64,000 bases of DNA from Portibacter lacus. Lineage in GTDB: Bacteria; Bacteroidota; Bacteroidia; Chitinophagales; Saprospiraceae. Under the pieces are notes generated by a model, which was not told where the DNA came from, did not search any database, and saw only the letters and a list, made by a program, of their open reading frames with translations. The translations under genes were made by a program, and so were the position numbers. Of the stretch, positions 1 through 10,182 are shown one piece after another. The DNA is taken from NCBI RefSeq assembly GCF_021533215.1, contig NZ_JAJNKA010000005.1, forward strand, positions 248,001 through 312,000. The letters run 5' to 3'. Each line of letters opens with the position of its first letter. The stretch's first letter is position 1.

Positions 1-1186
1 CTTCTCCTGTTGCTCTTCCTGACCAGTTAGCGTCCGGTAATTCTTTATATGGAAATCCACCTGTTATTGATTTCAAAACTGGAAAGTATTCTTGATCAGC
101 TGGATCTTCTGTAAATGTCCATGTGTCTACAGAACCATTCCCGATAATCTTGTAAGGTGGTGGTGTCATAACCAAAAGCCTTGTATCTCTATTTCTAAAT
201 TCAGCATATGGATCTTTATCGCCTTCGAAAAGCGGGCTATTGTGAACCGTCAATCCATCTTTACATAAAAATTTGTCAATTCCTTTTCTCGTGATGTCAT
301 ACTTATTATTCGTAGATCTTGTATTCGTAGAATTCCAATGTGTCAAAATATCTACAACAAAATGCTTGTACAGAATGATTCCGTCTTTATTTCCTAGATC
401 TTCACTGTTGTATACCTGGTCATAATTTGGATGAATCGTTGGATACTTATCCATTAATTCTCTAGATGCTTTAATAGAAGCATCTAAGTATTTTTCCTGA
501 TCTCCTAGGTTATGATACTTTCTCCATGTTCCTTCGAACAGACCGAATCGAGAAATAAAGGCTTTCACAACGTTTTTATTAATGGTATTCGGACCGTCAC
601 CTTCTTCCTTAACGGTTTCTGTTGCTTCTAGTAAATCTCTTAACATGTTTCCTGCTACAACATCTCTGCTATCTCTAGGACCATATAATTTCTCTAAGTC
701 CGTATCCTTCAGTGTTGTTTCTAGCCAAGGAACTCCTCCATATAACTTTAGCAGTTTAAAATATTCATGTGCTCTGAAAAACAAACCCACACCTCTCCAG
801 TGTGCAATTTCTTCTTCCGTCATATCGCTATTCACAATGTTATCAAGCATGATATTAACCACTCTAATATTAGCATAGGTATTATTCCATGTAGCTGAAG
901 TTGCAGGCACATTAAGATTACTCCATGAGTATGCTGGACCTACGGTACTGCCTCCATTCTGAATTAAATCAGCTTGTGGCTCCGTTGCATGTATTCCTCC
1001 TGTAGATCTCGCGTAGGTTTCAAAAAAATCGTAGAAACTCCAAGCGTAAAGTTTAACATTATTGTAAGTTGAAAACGTAGTTGCTTCCGACAGCTCGTCT
1101 TGGGGCACTAGGTTTAGAAAATCATCACTACAACTTGTAAAACTTATGAGCGTGACGATGAATAAAATTTTATATATCTGTTTCAT
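1..1186 (-). CDS. SusD/RagB family nutrient-binding outer membrane lipoprotein (3' end beyond left edge)
   Basis: This would be the surface glycan-binding lipoprotein partner of the SusC transporter encoded just upstream. The reading frame is open from the ATG at 1186 to base 1, about 395 codons, so the C-terminus is outside the window. The N-terminus is a lipoprotein signal: a hydrophobic stretch ending in SFTSC, with the lipidated Cys at residue 19, followed by the SDDFL start typical of SusD. Downstream come helical TPR-like SusD segments, including RAHEYFKLLKLYGGVPW and its neighbourhood, which match the family. It lies 13 bp after SusC and is probably the third gene of an operon starting at 5812. 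Family assignment is strong; the substrate cannot be read from the sequence. Confidence 0.93.
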   Translation of the reverse strand, partial: MKQIYKILFIVTLISFTSCSDDFLNLVPQDELSEATTFSTYNNVKLYAWSFYDFFETYARSTGGIHATEPQADLIQNGGSTVGPAYSWSNLNVPATSATWNNTYANIRVVNIMLDNIVNSDMTEEEIAHWRGVGLFFRAHEYFKLLKLYGGVPWLETTLKDTDLEKLYGPRDSRDVVAGNMLRDLLEATETVKEEGDGPNTINKNVVKAFISRFGLFEGTWRKYHNLGDQEKYLDASIKASRELMDKYPTIHPNYDQVYNSEDLGNKDGIILYKHFVVDILTHWNSTNTRSTNNKYDITRKGIDKFLCKDGLTVHNSPLFEGDKDPYAEFRNRDTRLLVMTPPPYKIIGNGSVDTWTFTEDPADQEYFPVLKSITGGFPYKELPDANWSGRATGE

Positions 1187-1199
1187 TTTTGTCTCTTTT

Positions 1200-4100
1200 T
1201 TAGAATGTTGTATTAAGTCCAATAGAATAGTTGCTCATCAATGGGTAAACTCCATTCGAGCCATAATCCGGATCTAGCCCTTTAGGCAGATGATCAAATG
1301 TGTGAATATTGTTACCTGCAACAAATACTCGCAATTGCTGTAATTTCACTCTTGAAAGGATTTTCTTAGGAATAGCATAACCTATCGTAATATTTTGGAT
1401 TCTCATATAGCTCTCGTTGCTTAAGTACTTGGTTTGTACTCTTCTGCTTCTGCCATAATTGCTTCCTGTATTACCATTCGGCTCTCCATAAACTCTTGGG
1501 TAGAATGCATCCTGATTATCTGGTGTCCAGTAGTCTAATTGGTGTTTGTAGATGTTATCAAATACCGATGGATAAGGCCATATTACATCTGAATCTCTCC
1601 ATAAGTCTCTTTTACCCACTCCACTAAGTACAAAGGAAAGATCTAAGCCTTTATAACCTACATTTCCATTGATACCAAATAAATATCTTCTATTAGAATT
1701 ACCGATGATCTCTACATCTCCAGGTCCTGTATTAGGTACCAAGTTTCCTGACTCATCATACATACCCTCTAAGGTTCCATTTCCAGCATTGATGACGCCA
1801 TCTCCATTAAGATCCTTATATTTTATATCTCCAGGATAAGGTGTCGGTGCATTTTCAATCTGAACTACGCCTTCTTTAAGTTGACGATTCGGACCTGATA
1901 AATGCGCATCTAGTGTTCCACCTACAAAATCATCTACTGTATAATATCCATCCGTTACATATCCCCAGATCTCTCTTGGATCTTTTCCGACATAGAAATT
2001 GCTGATGATTCCACTTTCGTTAAAGAACTTAGTGATTTTACTTTGATTGTCAGAAAGATTGAAATTTATTCCATATCTGAAATCATTTCCACCATCTCTC
2101 CATCCCAGTTCAACTTCCCATCCTCTTGTTTCAAGGTCTGCAATATTTTGATCTGGAGCTTCTGTTCCAAGTGTTGCCGGTAAGTCGGCGCCAGCTGAAA
2201 GCATCCCGATGGTTTCTCTTTTGTATATATCTCCTGAAAAATTTAATTTGTCTTGGAAAAAGGCGATATCTACACCGATATTACTTGTTCGTACTTTTTC
2301 CCAAGTAAAGCTGTTACTCACCAACTGCCCTGGGCGTAAAGTCAAGTATTGTTGGTCATTATCTAGGTTAACCCAAGAAGCTTGAAAGTCTTCGTATCCC
2401 GAAATAGATGGGTAAAAATCTGCAGTTTGTTGATTTCCGATCTCTCCCCATGACGCTCTTAATTTAAGCATTGATAATTGCTCCACTGGAGCTAAAAATG
2501 CTTCTTTAGCTAAATTCCATCCTACAGAGAATGAAGGCAATAGTACGAATTGGCTTCCATTCGGGAATCTAGATGATCCATCATATCGTCCATTCGCTTC
2601 TAAGAAATACTTATTATCGTAATTATAGTTTACTCTTCCGAAATATCCCATAACCGCCCAGTCTCCATAGGAATCAGAAATATCATAAACATCTCCGATC
2701 GCAAGATTGAATGTAGGTAGCGTCGGATCTATCAGACCTGTTCTTGTACTTGCAAACCCTTTATTAACAGAGTTCTCTCTATTAAATCCAGCCAGCAAGT
2801 TGATGTTATGTTTACCGAAACCCATATCGTATTTTCCATAAAGGTTTAGAGAGTTATACGAGGTATTGAACTCACTTCTGGAAATTCTTGAGTTTTGAAA
2901 TGCATTTTCTGCACTTGTATTTGGAATAAATTTGAAACTACTTGCGAAAATCGTCCCGTTATTAGCAGAAAAATTATTAGCTATTCGCTTTTCATAGGTA
3001 TACTCCCCAGTAAGCGTAAAATTTTTCACTGGTGTAAATTCTAACTTTTGAAAGAAACGCTGATTGTTATTATCTGTCGTACTAGGCGTTCTATATCTTA
3101 CAAAGTTTCCTGGTGAGTCAAAAGGTATAATATCTCCTGCACTCGTTTCGAAAAATCCTGTAGGATCGTACATTCTGCCTTGAATAGCACTTGCATACTG
3201 AGCAATTGGTCTGATTTGATTGCTGTTTTTGTAGAATATATTCGTTGTAGATTTTAGGTTTTTGGTCAGGTCAGCACCTAAGAAAGCATTGATATTGTAA
3301 TTAGTAAACTGATCTTTATCTGTTACCATAATCCCATCTTCGAAACTAAAACCACCATTGACCCTATAAGAAATCCGATCACTTCCCCCACTAAAAGTAA
3401 GGTTGTGTAGTGTATTGTAACCTTGATCATTCAAGAAGTCACCTATAAAATCTGAATCCGCTAATGCGTAGTAATTATTATTTGCCTCATCAAAGGCGAT
3501 CGGATAATTCTCTCCTGAAACTGGATCTTTTAGGTAAGTTAAGGAGCTTGGGTCGCTATCATATGTGTCTAAGTAGTTTAACCATTTATCCACATTCTGG
3601 CCAGCAAAATAATCATCTACCCCAAAGTCGCTTAACGCTTGAACAAACTCTCTCGTTGTTGCCTTTTCAGGTAGTTCCGAAGCTCTAGAAATACTATTCG
3701 TTGTTGAATAACTAAACTGAGTAGGTTGATTTCTAGAAGCTTGTTTGGTCGTAATTAATATAACTCCAAAAGCCGCTCTTGCTCCATAAATAGAAGTTGC
3801 TGATGCATCTTTAAGAACCGAAACAGATTCTATGTCTCTTGGATTTACATCATTTAACGACATGGGAACATTATTCACCAGAACCAATGGAGATCCGCCA
3901 TTGATAGACATATATCCTCTAATTCTAAGTGCTGTATTATTTGCGCCTGGTTGGCCAGAAGTATTAACCACTTGCAGTCCAGCTGCAACACCTTCTAAAG
4001 CTTGTGCTGAATTTGTCAACGGTCGATCGCCTATTATATCATCTAATTGGACAAATGATGCTGCACCTGTCACGTTTTCCCTCTTCTGAGTTCCGAAACC

Positions 4101-4430
4101 CATTACCACTACTTCATCTAAAACTTGTGCATCTACATTAAGCGAAATACTGAATATTTCCTGTCCATTCACTGGTATTTCCTGAGAGATATAGCCAGTA
4201 TAAGTAATGACTAAAGTATCACTCGTCTTCGCTTCTAGTTCGAAGTTCCCTTCTACATCCGTAATGGTTCCTCCTAATGTTCCTTTCACAAGAACATTTG
4301 CTCCAATAAGCGGAATTCCATCTGATTGATCAGAAACGGTTCCAGTTATACTAACTTGTTGAGCCTGCACCAGCACTGCACTAAATAACAGCAGCAAAGC
4401 ATAAACTCCTTTTTGTAAATTAATTTTCAT
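1200..4430 (-). CDS. SusC/RagA family TonB-linked outer membrane protein
   Basis: TonB-dependent outer membrane transporter that would import an oligosaccharide captured by the adjacent SusD. The 1076-residue protein is a normal length for SusC. It begins with a signal peptide ending ..LVQAQQ, then a carboxypeptidase-regulatory-like domain (about residues 27-105). Next are the TonB-box-like motif VVVMGFGTQKRENVTGA (about residues 107-123), a plug domain containing SVLKDASATSIYGARAAFGV, and a long beta-barrel. It sits 23 bp after the GH109-like gene and 13 bp before susD, so the three are probably co-transcribed. The divergent HTCS gene at 6117 is the likely regulator. The transported glycan is unknown. 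Confidence 0.96.
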   Translation of the reverse strand: MKINLQKGVYALLLLFSAVLVQAQQVSITGTVSDQSDGIPLIGANVLVKGTLGGTITDVEGNFELEAKTSDTLVITYTGYISQEIPVNGQEIFSISLNVDAQVLDEVVVMGFGTQKRENVTGAASFVQLDDIIGDRPLTNSAQALEGVAAGLQVVNTSGQPGANNTALRIRGYMSINGGSPLVLVNNVPMSLNDVNPRDIESVSVLKDASATSIYGARAAFGVILITTKQASRNQPTQFSYSTTNSISRASELPEKATTREFVQALSDFGVDDYFAGQNVDKWLNYLDTYDSDPSSLTYLKDPVSGENYPIAFDEANNNYYALADSDFIGDFLNDQGYNTLHNLTFSGGSDRISYRVNGGFSFEDGIMVTDKDQFTNYNINAFLGADLTKNLKSTTNIFYKNSNQIRPIAQYASAIQGRMYDPTGFFETSAGDIIPFDSPGNFVRYRTPSTTDNNNQRFFQKLEFTPVKNFTLTGEYTYEKRIANNFSANNGTIFASSFKFIPNTSAENAFQNSRISRSEFNTSYNSLNLYGKYDMGFGKHNINLLAGFNRENSVNKGFASTRTGLIDPTLPTFNLAIGDVYDISDSYGDWAVMGYFGRVNYNYDNKYFLEANGRYDGSSRFPNGSQFVLLPSFSVGWNLAKEAFLAPVEQLSMLKLRASWGEIGNQQTADFYPSISGYEDFQASWVNLDNDQQYLTLRPGQLVSNSFTWEKVRTSNIGVDIAFFQDKLNFSGDIYKRETIGMLSAGADLPATLGTEAPDQNIADLETRGWEVELGWRDGGNDFRYGINFNLSDNQSKITKFFNESGIISNFYVGKDPREIWGYVTDGYYTVDDFVGGTLDAHLSGPNRQLKEGVVQIENAPTPYPGDIKYKDLNGDGVINAGNGTLEGMYDESGNLVPNTGPGDVEIIGNSNRRYLFGINGNVGYKGLDLSFVLSGVGKRDLWRDSDVIWPYPSVFDNIYKHQLDYWTPDNQDAFYPRVYGEPNGNTGSNYGRSRRVQTKYLSNESYMRIQNITIGYAIPKKILSRVKLQQLRVFVAGNNIHTFDHLPKGLDPDYGSNGVYPLMSNYSIGLNTTF

Positions 4431-4453
4431 TTCAAGTAGTTTTTAAAAATTTT

Positions 4454-5812
4454 CTAATAAGTATCTTTTATCCAGTTGTATGGCTTTCTCTTAATCCAAG
4501 TTCCTCTAGTGAAATCAGGGAAGTCTTGAGGTTCTCCGTTGTTTTCGATAGATAATTCAGAAAGTGGTGTTACTGCACTCCAGGCAGCTGCGTCATATGC
4601 GTCCATCGGAGGTGCAACATTCGCTTTCACAGATTCTATAAAAGCGTTCATCACAAAAAAATCGATTCCTCCATGTCCAGCTTCTTTTGCGCCAGAACCA
4701 TATTTTTTCCATAATGGGTGGTCATATTTCTCAAACCATTCGTCCATTTCTTCCCAGCCATGTCCCTTTGTTGTGCCTTCTACGTGAATTCGTTGGGTGT
4801 GATAGTCAAAGTCTGTTAGGCCTTGTACCCCTTGAACTTTGAAACCGAGTGAATATGGGTGTGGTGTATTAACATTATGCGTGACAATGATCGTTTCTCC
4901 ATTCGAAGTCTCGATGGTCGAAGTGATAATATCTCCTTGCTTCCATTTTAGTTTAGCATTAGGATGAGATACTCCTGCATTGTCTACGATGTATTTATTT
5001 AATCCGATGGCCTTAGTGGCGTGAGAAGTCAACGAAACAAAACGATTTCCTCTATTGATATCTGCCATTACCGCAATCGGTCCTAATCCATGAGTAGGAT
5101 AGACATCGGCATTTCTTAGTAGAGAGTGTTGCGTTCTCCATGCTGATTCTGAAATTCCCTTTTCACCGAATTCTACTCCCTTTCCGTATGCTGTCTTGCC
5201 ATCATTCAGTTTTACGCCTCTTAGGTCATGCTGGTAACCACAAGTAAAGTGGAGTAACTCACCAAAAACATTTTGCTTAACCATGTTCAAAACAGCAAGC
5301 ACATCTCTTCTGTAATTCACATTCTCTAGAATCATTAAGTGTGATCCTGTTTCTTCATGAACATTGACCAAGTCCCAACATTCTTCTAAAGTATTCGCAG
5401 CAGAAACTTCTAATCCAGTGTACTTCCCAGCTTTCATGGCATCCACCGCCATTTTGGTGTGCCACAACCATGGTGTAGATATCACCACTGCATCTAGATC
5501 TTCTTCTAAAAGGTTTCTGTAATCATAGTCGTCCTTTCCGAAAACCTTGGCAGGATTCTGATTGGCTTTTTTAATTTTGTCTTGAGCGATATTAATCCTT
5601 CTTTCATCTATATCACATATACAAGTAACGTTAACATCATCTCTTTTTAGGAGATTATTCAAGTGATTCGTTCCTCGTAGACCCACTCCTATTAATCCAA
5701 TGTTTAGCTTTTCTACATTGTTGCTATACAATAGACTATTAAAGTTAGGTAGGACAGAAATTGCCGTCCCCGCTATTGCCGATTTTTTAATAAAACTTCT
5801 TCTCGAATTCAT
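4454..5812 (-). CDS. Gfo/Idh/MocA-type oxidoreductase, GH109-like (alpha-N-acetylgalactosaminidase family)
   Basis: NAD-dependent Gfo/Idh/MocA-fold protein of 452 residues. The N-terminus has a twin-arginine export signal (RRSFIKKSAIAG), so the enzyme is probably secreted folded with its cofactor. A Rossmann motif GLIGVGLRG follows at about residue 39. The central motifs STPWLWHTKMAVDAMKAGKY, ENVNYRRDVLAVLNMV, GYQHDLRG and YPTHGLGP, and the C-terminal FPDFTRGTWIKRKP, resemble the glycoside hydrolase family 109 consensus, whose members remove alpha-GalNAc by a redox mechanism using bound NAD. It is the first gene of the SusC/SusD operon and divergent from the HTCS regulator, which fits a glycan-degrading role. 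GalNAc specificity is inferred; a general sugar oxidoreductase is the alternative. Confidence 0.85.
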   Translation of the reverse strand: MNSRRSFIKKSAIAGTAISVLPNFNSLLYSNNVEKLNIGLIGVGLRGTNHLNNLLKRDDVNVTCICDIDERRINIAQDKIKKANQNPAKVFGKDDYDYRNLLEEDLDAVVISTPWLWHTKMAVDAMKAGKYTGLEVSAANTLEECWDLVNVHEETGSHLMILENVNYRRDVLAVLNMVKQNVFGELLHFTCGYQHDLRGVKLNDGKTAYGKGVEFGEKGISESAWRTQHSLLRNADVYPTHGLGPIAVMADINRGNRFVSLTSHATKAIGLNKYIVDNAGVSHPNAKLKWKQGDIITSTIETSNGETIIVTHNVNTPHPYSLGFKVQGVQGLTDFDYHTQRIHVEGTTKGHGWEEMDEWFEKYDHPLWKKYGSGAKEAGHGGIDFFVMNAFIESVKANVAPPMDAYDAAAWSAVTPLSELSIENNGEPQDFPDFTRGTWIKRKPYNWIKDTY

Positions 5813-6116
5813 ATTCTGACCAATTACAGTTTTAGATAATTTAATTTCTGTTAATTCAGTTTTGTCAAAATTATGCGGAAAGGCTCTCGAAGAGGGGATA
5901 AAAATTCGGCTAAAACACCCTAAAATTTAGTCATCTTGTATATTGAATTTATACGTTTAGTATAGGAATTAAAATATAAATTATTGATTATTAAAGATTT
6001 AATAAGATAAGCCAATATAAAACTGGAAAGTACTAACTTAATGGCCTTAAAGTTCGTTTCTTTTATAAATTTGCGAGACTGCTGCGTTAAGATTTACTCA
6101 AAAGCAGATAATTACC
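5813..6116. promoter_or_regulatory. Divergent regulatory region between the GH109-SusC-SusD operon and the HTCS gene
   Basis: The 304-bp gap has no open frame of note and must hold the promoters of both divergent transcripts. Two sequences fit the Bacteroidota -7 consensus TAnnTTTG: TAATTTTG on the minus strand (bases 5873 to 5866), 54 bp upstream of the GH109 ATG, and TAAATTTG on the plus strand (6066-6073), 44 bp upstream of the HTCS ATG. Neither has a clear TTG at the expected -33 spacing. The region is the natural place for the HTCS AraC-type domain to bind, but I see no convincing direct-repeat operator. Confidence 0.45.
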
Positions 6117-9100
6117 ATGTTAACAAAGGTCAATAATTCTATATTACTCAATTTCCACCAATACTTGATTCAGGTATTAGTTGCGATAATATTGATCTTA
6201 TTTCCACCTATAATTAGCGCTCAACAATCTAATAACTTTATACATTTAGATCCCAAGTTGTACAATGAGTCACTATTCATAAAATCCACCGTAGAAGATA
6301 ATAATGGTTATATCTGGTTTTTTCACGATAAAGGAATTTCAAAGTTTGATGGGTATAATTATTTCTTCCATCCTTATGATGAGTTATTTGATAATGAAAG
6401 AACTCAATATAGAATTCACTCAAGTGAAAAAGATGGAAAAGGTAATATCTGGATTTCATCTTTCTTAGGGGAAATATTAAAAATAGAACCTTCTGGAGAG
6501 ATCCTTAATTTGACAAAAGAACTTCAAGATCTATCTGGTGACGTTGTTATTCAAGATATTACCTCACAAGATAATAGTGTCTTGTTTTTATCCACAAATG
6601 GGATTATAATTCAATATGACCTTATAACTAATCAATTAAAAAAATTAGAAGAGATCCCCATGGCGATCGAATCAGGAGAATTGTTTACTGATGTTGAATC
6701 CGATTCTAACTATATCTATGTCTCTTCCAATCAGGGAAGCTTATTTCAAATTGATAGAAAGCATCACGAAACAACAGAGATCACTGGGACATTCAATCAA
6801 TCTTATAATAGGATAAAAATCTCCGTTGACCCTAAGGGAAAGGTTTGGATAGGAACTGAAGGAATAGGAGTTTATGTATTCGACCCACAACAAGAGATGA
6901 TTACTTCGTTTACTCCCTCTAATTATCCGGAATTTAATAAACGAAACAACTTAATCTATTCGCAATATATCGATCGTTCAGGTGCTTTGTGGCTGGGCAC
7001 AGATGGAGATGGATTATATAAAGTAAACACCGAAACTTACCATATCCAGAATTTTGTCAATGATGAAATAAATCCTGTTTCTATCCAGAACAATACCATT
7101 ATAGATATCCATGAAGATTCTAATAAAAACATGTGGATCATCACCAAGGGAGGTGGCGTTAATGTAATTCCAAATAATACGAAGAACATCAATTACCACA
7201 GTGGTTCAGAGAATAATTCAGTGTCCAGTATTCTATCCATCTATAAAGCATCTGATAACAGTCTATGGTCTGGAACTGATGGAAAAGGTCTGAACCGACT
7301 TTATCCGAACAACTTATCCGTCCAGTATTCAGCTGAAAAAGGGTTTATGGGCAAATTCATACAGTCAATCGTAGAAGATGAAAACAAAAACCTTTGGATA
7401 GGTACCTACCTAAATGGGCTTTGGATTTACAATAGCAAAAAAGACAAATTTGATAATCTTCAAGTGCTCGATAAGAAAGGAGTCGAAGTAAAAGATATCC
7501 GATTTATTTTCCATGATAGCAAAAATAGAATCTGGGTTAATTCTGATGCAGGAATTTACGTATACAATAAGAACCGAAAGCTACTTGCGAAGTTTATCAA
7601 TCATAAAAACGGGATCTATGGCGGTATATCACAAGCCATTTCAGAAGACAAAAATGGTAAAATATGGATTGGAATAAACCAAGGTGGTTTATTTTCATTT
7701 GATGAGAATAAAGAGGATTTCACAAAATCCTACTTTAATAAGCACCTCTATTACAATGAGACTGAAGCTAGTATTTACAATTATAACATCATCGATATCG
7801 CCATTACGGATGATGGGCAATTATGGCTTGTAACCATTTCTGGACATTTGATAAATTACAATCCGGAGACAAATGAATACGTGCATGTTTCAAAAAAGGA
7901 ACTTAAAAATGTAAACTTCACAGCAGTACTTCTAGAAGATGATCAGAACTTGTGGTTAAGTTCATTAAAGGGTATCATTCACTATGATCTAAAAAATGAA
8001 GTCATCTATAAGTATTATAGAACCGATGGATTGCAAGGAGATATTTTTAATAGAAGAAGTGCTTTCAAGGATCCTTCTGGCATCCTATATTTCGGCGGAA
8101 ACAATGGCTTAAACTATTTTAATCCATCGGAAATGAAGCCTGTGAATATTAAAGGAAGTCTATATTTTAATGAAATAGAAATCTTAAATAAACCTGCTGC
8201 TTCTATTATCCCTGATCAGGTTAATTATGGCCTTAATAACATTGACCAACTTAGATTTACCTATAAACAATCCTCTTTTGGCTTTCAATTTTCAGCTGTA
8301 GGAAATATCCTAAACCCTAATTTTAGATATGAATATCGCTTAAAAGGCTTCGAAGAAGAATGGCAAGAGCCTAGAAATAACCTGTTCGTGTCATATACCA
8401 ATATTCCTCATGGAGATTATTCTTTTGAAGTTAGGGCAAGTTCAGAAAATGAGGAGTGGAATATACCAACTAAGAAAATAGATATACATATTTCGCCTCC
8501 TTGGTGGTTTTCGATTTGGGCATTTATGGGTTATGTATTAGTAGCGCTGTCCATTGGTTATTTCTTATACGCGCAGATAAAACTGAAAAGCAAATTGGTT
8601 AAGGAAGAATGGCAGAGTAAGAAAGACAAGGAAGTCTATGCAGCGAAGATGTTATTCTTTACGAAAATGTCACATGAGATCCAGACGCCACTTACCCTAG
8701 TCCTCGGAACACTAGATTCGATTCGTAGAGAAACCAATGCCGATACGAACCCAGAACTGAATAAAAGAATGTCTGTCATCTTGAGGAATGTAAGGCGTCT
8801 TTCCAGAATAGCAACGGAGCTCACAACATCCAGAGATAAAGAATTGGGTAAGCTAAAAATACAAGTGAAATCTTCAGATATCGCTGAGGATTTAGAACTT
8901 ATCTGCCAATCTTTCGAAGATCAAGCCTCGTTCAGAAACATAAAATTCAATGTAGAATTACCCAAACAGTCCATGAGTGCATGGTATGACCAGAACCTTA
9001 TAGAGCATGTGATCTATAATCTACTTTCTAATGCTTTCAAGTTTACACCAAGAAAAGGCGAAGTTGGCCTTAAGCTCATTTCTGAAAATGATGAATGGAT

Positions 9101-10181
9101 TAAAATAGAAGTAAAAGATTCTGGAGATGGAATACCTGAAGAAGAGCTGAAAAAGATATTTAAGTTATTCTATCAAACGGACCTTGGAAAGAACATTAAA
9201 GGAAGTGGAATAGGACTTGCACTTACTAAAGAAATCATTGAATTACATCACGGAAAGATCGATGTTGTATCTATAAAAGGTGAAGGATCTGTATTCACTG
9301 TAATCCTTCCGAAACGAGAAGATGCATACTCACCAGAAGAAAAGATTAATTACAAACCTATTACTGAAAACGCTGTAATCGTTGAGCAAGGTGAACAGGG
9401 CAAAGTAAATAAAACCACACATCATAAAACTCTACTAATCGTAGAAGATAATTTCGAAATGCAGTTATTTCTTCAGACGGTTTTTAGCGAAAATTTCAAT
9501 GTCATCCTCGCAGAAAATGGCAATGAAGGAAAAGAAAAAGCCTTATTATTCCATCCAGATCTCATCATAAGTGATGTAATGATGCCAGAAGTGGATGGTA
9601 TACAAATGATTAAACTACTTAAGAAAAACAAAGCTACTCAGCATATTCCGATCATTCTATTAAGCGCGGGAAGCAAGAGCAACAAACTGAAAGGCTTGCA
9701 ACATGGAGCCATCGAATATTTGTATAAACCCTTCAATGTTCAAGAACTTATCTTAAAGGTTAATAACATTATATCAAGAAGTGAGAGCGTCATTCAGAAT
9801 TACAAGAAGGAACAGATCGTTCAGCCAGACTTAGTGAATTCGAAGTCTCAAGATGATCTTTTCTTAGAACAACTGGTCAATGAAATAAATAGTCAGTTAG
9901 ATAATGAAAATTTCAAACTCGAAGACTTATCCACAGCATTGAACATGAGTTATTCTTCTGTATATCGGAAGTGTCAAACATTGACCGGAAAGACATTGGT
10001 TAAGTTCGTCCGTCACCTAAGAATGAAAAAAGCCAGTATATTATTTACTACTCAAGGATATGGAATTTCAGAAGCTGCTTACAAGGTCGGATTCAGCGAT
10101 CCTAAGTATTTTTCTAAGTGTTTCAAATCGGAATTCGGAGTAGCTCCATCCCAATTCAAGCTGGAGAATATTTCACAATAA
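6117..10181 (+). CDS. Hybrid two-component system regulator (HTCS): sensor propeller, histidine kinase, receiver, AraC-type DNA-binding domain
   Basis: One-protein signalling system of 1354 residues that senses a glycan fragment in the periplasm and activates the neighbouring utilisation genes. Order: an N-terminal signal/transmembrane segment (about residues 14-36), and repeated propeller blades with motifs such as GNIWI, GKVWIGT and GALWLGTDGDGLYK. A Y_Y_Y domain follows (YEYRLKGFEEEW, about residue 740), then a transmembrane helix near residues 800-822 and a HisKA box FFTKMSHEIQTPL with phospho-accepting His853. The rest is an HATPase with the N box NLLSNAFKFTP and G boxes DSGDGIPEEE and GSGIGLALTKEI, a receiver with ISDVMMPEVDG (Asp1153), and a C-terminal AraC helix-turn-helix (about 1250-1350). 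All key residues are present. It is divergent from the GH109/SusCD operon, the usual arrangement for a cognate regulator. Confidence 0.96.
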   Translation: MLTKVNNSILLNFHQYLIQVLVAIILILFPPIISAQQSNNFIHLDPKLYNESLFIKSTVEDNNGYIWFFHDKGISKFDGYNYFFHPYDELFDNERTQYRIHSSEKDGKGNIWISSFLGEILKIEPSGEILNLTKELQDLSGDVVIQDITSQDNSVLFLSTNGIIIQYDLITNQLKKLEEIPMAIESGELFTDVESDSNYIYVSSNQGSLFQIDRKHHETTEITGTFNQSYNRIKISVDPKGKVWIGTEGIGVYVFDPQQEMITSFTPSNYPEFNKRNNLIYSQYIDRSGALWLGTDGDGLYKVNTETYHIQNFVNDEINPVSIQNNTIIDIHEDSNKNMWIITKGGGVNVIPNNTKNINYHSGSENNSVSSILSIYKASDNSLWSGTDGKGLNRLYPNNLSVQYSAEKGFMGKFIQSIVEDENKNLWIGTYLNGLWIYNSKKDKFDNLQVLDKKGVEVKDIRFIFHDSKNRIWVNSDAGIYVYNKNRKLLAKFINHKNGIYGGISQAISEDKNGKIWIGINQGGLFSFDENKEDFTKSYFNKHLYYNETEASIYNYNIIDIAITDDGQLWLVTISGHLINYNPETNEYVHVSKKELKNVNFTAVLLEDDQNLWLSSLKGIIHYDLKNEVIYKYYRTDGLQGDIFNRRSAFKDPSGILYFGGNNGLNYFNPSEMKPVNIKGSLYFNEIEILNKPAASIIPDQVNYGLNNIDQLRFTYKQSSFGFQFSAVGNILNPNFRYEYRLKGFEEEWQEPRNNLFVSYTNIPHGDYSFEVRASSENEEWNIPTKKIDIHISPPWWFSIWAFMGYVLVALSIGYFLYAQIKLKSKLVKEEWQSKKDKEVYAAKMLFFTKMSHEIQTPLTLVLGTLDSIRRETNADTNPELNKRMSVILRNVRRLSRIATELTTSRDKELGKLKIQVKSSDIAEDLELICQSFEDQASFRNIKFNVELPKQSMSAWYDQNLIEHVIYNLLSNAFKFTPRKGEVGLKLISENDEWIKIEVKDSGDGIPEEELKKIFKLFYQTDLGKNIKGSGIGLALTKEIIELHHGKIDVVSIKGEGSVFTVILPKREDAYSPEEKINYKPITENAVIVEQGEQGKVNKTTHHKTLLIVEDNFEMQLFLQTVFSENFNVILAENGNEGKEKALLFHPDLIISDVMMPEVDGIQMIKLLKKNKATQHIPIILLSAGSKSNKLKGLQHGAIEYLYKPFNVQELILKVNNIISRSESVIQNYKKEQIVQPDLVNSKSQDDLFLEQLVNEINSQLDNENFKLEDLSTALNMSYSSVYRKCQTLTGKTLVKFVRHLRMKKASILFTTQGYGISEAAYKVGFSDPKYFSKCFKSEFGVAPSQFKLENISQ

Positions 10182-10182
10182 G

